From positions 620,001 through 684,000 of the forward strand of contig NZ_OY762614.1 in assembly GCF_963666145.1 (NCBI RefSeq): a stretch of 64,000 nt of DNA, written 5' to 3'. This document shows, one piece after another, positions 61,411 through 64,000 of this stretch. Source of the stretch: an uncultured Desulfobacter sp. Its GTDB lineage: Bacteria > Desulfobacterota > Desulfobacteria > Desulfobacterales > Desulfobacteraceae. The notes under the pieces were generated by a model, which had not been told where the DNA came from, did not search any database, and saw only the letters and a program-made list of their open reading frames with translations. Every line of letters begins with the position of its first letter. The stretch's first letter is position 1. The position numbers and the translations under genes were made by a program.

Positions 61411-62351
61411 TTTTAAGTGTTAGCAGAAGAACAGATATTCCATCTTTTTATTCAGAATGGTTTATGAACAGATTGAGGGAAGGGTTTGTTTATGTAAAAA
61501 ATCCTTTTAATGCTAACCAAATTTCCAGAATCAAACTCAATCCCCAAACAATAGAATGCATTGTATTTTGGAGCAAGAATCCAAGTCCATTAATTCAATA
61601 TTTAAAAGAAATTGATGCATTAGGATATAAGTATTATTTTCAATTCACAATAACTTCTTATGACAAATCTATTGAGCCTAACATTCCCAAAAAAGAAAAT
61701 ATAATTAAAACATTCAAAGAATTGTCAGAGAAAATTGGTTCTGAAAAAATCATTTGGAGGTATGATCCAATTTTTTTAACAGAAAAATACAATATAGCCT
61801 ATCATTTGAAATGGTTTGAATATTTAGCTGATAAATTACATAATTACACTAAAAAATGCATATTTAGCTTCATTGATATGTATAAAAAATGTGAAAAAAA
61901 TTTAAAAGCCGTCAATCTTGAGCAATTGACAGAGAAAGATAAAGATATTCTTATTAACGAGCTATCTTCAATTGCACAAAAATATTCTTTGAAATTAGAA
62001 TCATGCGCACAAAAAGAAAGTTTTGAAAAATATGGGGTTTCCCATGGGAAATGCATAGATGATGAGCTTATATCAAAAATAATTAATAATCGGTTGGAGA
62101 TCGCTAAGGATAAAAATCAAAGAGATCAGTGCGGGTGTGTATCAAGTGTTGATATAGGGACATACAATACATGTAAAAATTTTTGCAGGTATTGCTATGC
62201 AAATTATAGCGAAAAAACTGTATTAAAAAACATTGAAAACCACGATACTACATCCCCCCTCATTACTGGAATCCCTCATGGTCATGAAAAAATTACCGAT
62301 CGGAAAATAATGAAAAATAAATCAGTTCAAATGAATCTTTTTGGTAAATAA
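61407..62351 (+). CDS. DUF1848 family protein (radical SAM-like, C-terminal Cys cluster)
   Basis: A 314-residue protein. The N-terminus SVSRRTDIPSFYSEWFMNRL with ECIVFWSKNPSPLIQYL is diagnostic of DUF1848. A TIM-barrel-like body (FQFTITSYDK, KIIWRYDPIF) precedes a C-terminal cysteine cluster at about 248-275: QCGCVSSVD and TCKNFCRYCYA, with C-x3-C-x2-C spacing. The cluster lies at the C-terminus, the reverse of ordinary radical SAM proteins. The gene is AT-rich and translationally coupled to the upstream methyltransferase-like gene. Its stop lies about 8 nt from the group II intron end. Function unknown. Confidence 0.75.
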   Translation: MILSVSRRTDIPSFYSEWFMNRLREGFVYVKNPFNANQISRIKLNPQTIECIVFWSKNPSPLIQYLKEIDALGYKYYFQFTITSYDKSIEPNIPKKENIIKTFKELSEKIGSEKIIWRYDPIFLTEKYNIAYHLKWFEYLADKLHNYTKKCIFSFIDMYKKCEKNLKAVNLEQLTEKDKDILINELSSIAQKYSLKLESCAQKESFEKYGVSHGKCIDDELISKIINNRLEIAKDKNQRDQCGCVSSVDIGTYNTCKNFCRYCYANYSEKTVLKNIENHDTTSPLITGIPHGHEKITDRKIMKNKSVQMNLFGK

Positions 62352-62359
62352 ATGCCCAA

Positions 62360-64000
62360 TCGGGATAGGACTCCCCATCACTGAGGAGCCCTCCCACACC
62401 ACCCGGCATACGGATCGCGTACCAGGGCGGTTCGGCTGATTTTAGGAATCAGTTCCCGGGCAGATATAATCCTTGATCAATAAAATATCGTTCAGGCATG
62501 GCAATGGCCACCCATTTGACTTTGCTCATGTGCCAGTACTTTTTGCGAGCATTGCCGCAAAGCATGGCATCTTGGTGAGCAATACCAAGTTTCTCAAGAT
62601 TCCGAACCCTGGTTTTGGGATTTTTCCATTGTTTCCAGACAAGACTTCGCAGCCTTCGCATTATCCAGATTTTGAGACCTTTGAGGAAGGATTTGGCCTC
62701 TGTAAGCTGGAAGTAATTCCACCATCCCCGAAAGTATTGGTTCAGTTCCTGGATAACCTGCCAAAGGCTTTTGCCCCGCTTGCGGCTGGTTAATTCCCGG
62801 ACTTTGTCCTTGAACCGTTTCATGCTCTTGGCATGAATCCGGATTTTTGACTGTCCACACATTTGGAAATATGTGAATCCGAGAAATTTGCGTAACCACG
62901 GTCTGCTGACAGCACTTTTGTCCTGGTTTACTTTGAGCTTGAGTTTCACAGTCAAAAATTTGGTGATACTCTGCATAACCCTTTCGGCTGCTTTCCGGCT
63001 TTTGCAAAAGATCATAAAATCATCGGCATAACGGACATATCGGTGCCTTCGTTTCTCAAGTTCCTTATCCAGCTCATCAAGAACGATGTTGGACAGCAAA
63101 GGAGGTAGCGGGCCTCCCTGGGGAGTCCCTTCTTCCGTTGGAACCATAACGCCTGAGTTCATTACACCGGATCTTAGATATTGCCGTATTACCTTTAATA
63201 CGCGTTTATCCTTGATTCTGCCGGCGAGTCTGCTCATCAGGCGGTCGTGCGAAACTCGGTCGAAAAATTTGGACAGGTCCATGTCTACGACATATGTATA
63301 ACCCTCGACCATATACCTCTTACCCTGCATCACCGCATCGTGTGCGGATCTGTCGGGCCTGAATCCATAGCTGTATTCAGAGAAAAAAGGTTCCCACACC
63401 TGTTCCAGGATTTGGGCTATGGCCTGCTGTATAAACCGGTCAAGTACCGTGGGTATTCCAAGTAAACGGACACCGCCGTCCGGTTTGGGGATCTCCTTGC
63501 GTTTCACCGGCAGCGGTTTATGCTTACAGTTAAGCAGGTCTTGTTCAATTTCAGGCCAGTGCTTTGCCAGGTAATTCCCGAGTTGGCCGGTTTTCATACC
63601 GTCTACCCCGGGGGCACCTTTGTTCGCACAAACCTGTTTCCATGCCCGGATAATGTTGTTGCGCTCAAGGATCATTTCCATTAACCGGTCGTTGTTTCCC
63701 AGACTTTCGGCAATCTGTGACGCTGGGAACAGTTCCATCTGCTGTGGCCGTCTGTTCACAAGTACACACCTCCTATTTGTCATAATCATTTACCCGGACC
63801 TTTCGGCCCAGGCACCGTTCAGGCCTTTACCGGGGTGAGGCCTCCCCGTCTTTAGGGGGCTCGTTTCCTCCGGCTACTATGCCTTCTGCTGACTTCTCCC
63901 ATGCGGTCAGGACCGGTTACCCGGCCCTCAGCCGTTTTTGGCACAGGGGAGATCTCCCGGGGTAAACACATGTCTTTCAGTACGTGAATGCCGGGTTTAC
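62360..64000 (-). mobile_element. Group II intron (3' part; 5' end outside window)
   Basis: The maturase gene is flanked by RNA-like structured sequence. At the left, 62398-62434 reads on the minus strand as domain V (ACCGCC...GGTGGT with a CCGTATG inner arm), and 62360-62395 as domain VI, a hairpin with bulged A ending TCCTATCCCGAT, the expected 3' end. At the right (63790-64000) minus-strand sequence such as GGGAGAAGTCAGCAGAAGGC matches the ribozyme part before the ORF. The intron lies on the strand opposite to the DUF1848 gene, just beyond its stop. Confidence 0.75.
62449..63759 (-). CDS. ltrA: Group II intron reverse transcriptase/maturase
   Basis: A 436-residue protein. The RT domain has PKPDGGVRLLGIPTVLDRFI, FFSEYSYGFRPDRSAHDAV, VVDMDLSKFFDRVSHDRL, EEGTPQGGPLPPLLSN and the catalytic RYADDFMIF. 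The GIIM maturase domain at the end has ELNQYFRGWWNYF. There is no HNH endonuclease domain. In the RT motif 4 the usual GPLSPLLSN reads GPLPPLLSN. AGGAGG (63774-63769) fits GTG 63759, so the first ten residues of the longer frame are excluded. It assists splicing and retrohoming. Confidence 0.93.
   Translation of the reverse strand: MNRRPQQMELFPASQIAESLGNNDRLMEMILERNNIIRAWKQVCANKGAPGVDGMKTGQLGNYLAKHWPEIEQDLLNCKHKPLPVKRKEIPKPDGGVRLLGIPTVLDRFIQQAIAQILEQVWEPFFSEYSYGFRPDRSAHDAVMQGKRYMVEGYTYVVDMDLSKFFDRVSHDRLMSRLAGRIKDKRVLKVIRQYLRSGVMNSGVMVPTEEGTPQGGPLPPLLSNIVLDELDKELEKRRHRYVRYADDFMIFCKSRKAAERVMQSITKFLTVKLKLKVNQDKSAVSRPWLRKFLGFTYFQMCGQSKIRIHAKSMKRFKDKVRELTSRKRGKSLWQVIQELNQYFRGWWNYFQLTEAKSFLKGLKIWIMRRLRSLVWKQWKNPKTRVRNLEKLGIAHQDAMLCGNARKKYWHMSKVKWVAIAMPERYFIDQGLYLPGN

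Overview
The window looks like chromosomal DNA of a sulfate-reducing deltaproteobacterium, most likely of the Desulfobacterales. The strongest evidence is a complete dsrMKJOP operon (24948-30005) for the membrane complex that feeds electrons to sulfite reduction. A lactate permease / D-lactate dehydrogenase / Fe-S subunit cassette (668-5052) and a biotin-dependent carboxylase or transcarboxylase gene set (38228-42080) fit the same lifestyle. GC content is moderate throughout, except for a distinctly AT-rich stretch near the right end.

Layout. 1-181 is the tail of an acidic repeat protein. 668-5052 is the lactate operon. 5090-6562 is a lytic transglycosylase. 6698-9588 is a visibly damaged two-component locus. 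9704-13950 carries TrmO and a 5-oxoprolinase. 13973-16724 is a leftward pyrG / hydrolase / Lrp operon, followed by eno (leftward) and adk (rightward). 19859-23518 holds rpsU, folC, tRNA-Arg(CCG), a glycosyltransferase and a methyltransferase, and converges on pagL. 24384-30005 is the dsr operon, led by an RsbRD-like gene and closed by a strong terminator; a radical SAM gene and a PhnA-like gene follow. 32513-37312 is a housekeeping run: rplU-rpmA-obgE-nadD-rsfS-gpmI plus an orphan HSDR_N-like gene. 37436-45071 is leftward: a zinc-ribbon protein, the carboxylase genes, a DUF6125-like protein, and azlCD-trmB. 45854-48294 holds a Gly/Arg-rich DUF5320 protein and an 18-repeat helical solenoid protein.

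48763-60226 is a long run of codirectional genes for envelope transport: a NicO-type Ni/Co permease, three exported proteins, an ABC ATPase with permease and a DUF4857-like protein, and a complete TolC / MacA / MacB set. All three soluble exported proteins are predicted to begin with histidine after signal cleavage, which suggests N-terminal metal binding. I consider this the best candidate in the window for an undescribed system, a trans-envelope metal-handling pathway.

60574-62351 is an AT-rich pair (a possible SAM methyltransferase plus a DUF1848 radical-SAM-like protein). It abuts the 3' end of a group II intron whose maturase gene fills most of the rest; the intron 5' end lies beyond the window.

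No rRNA genes, CRISPR arrays or insertion-sequence transposases were seen. Assignments rest on reading motifs by eye; no database search was run.
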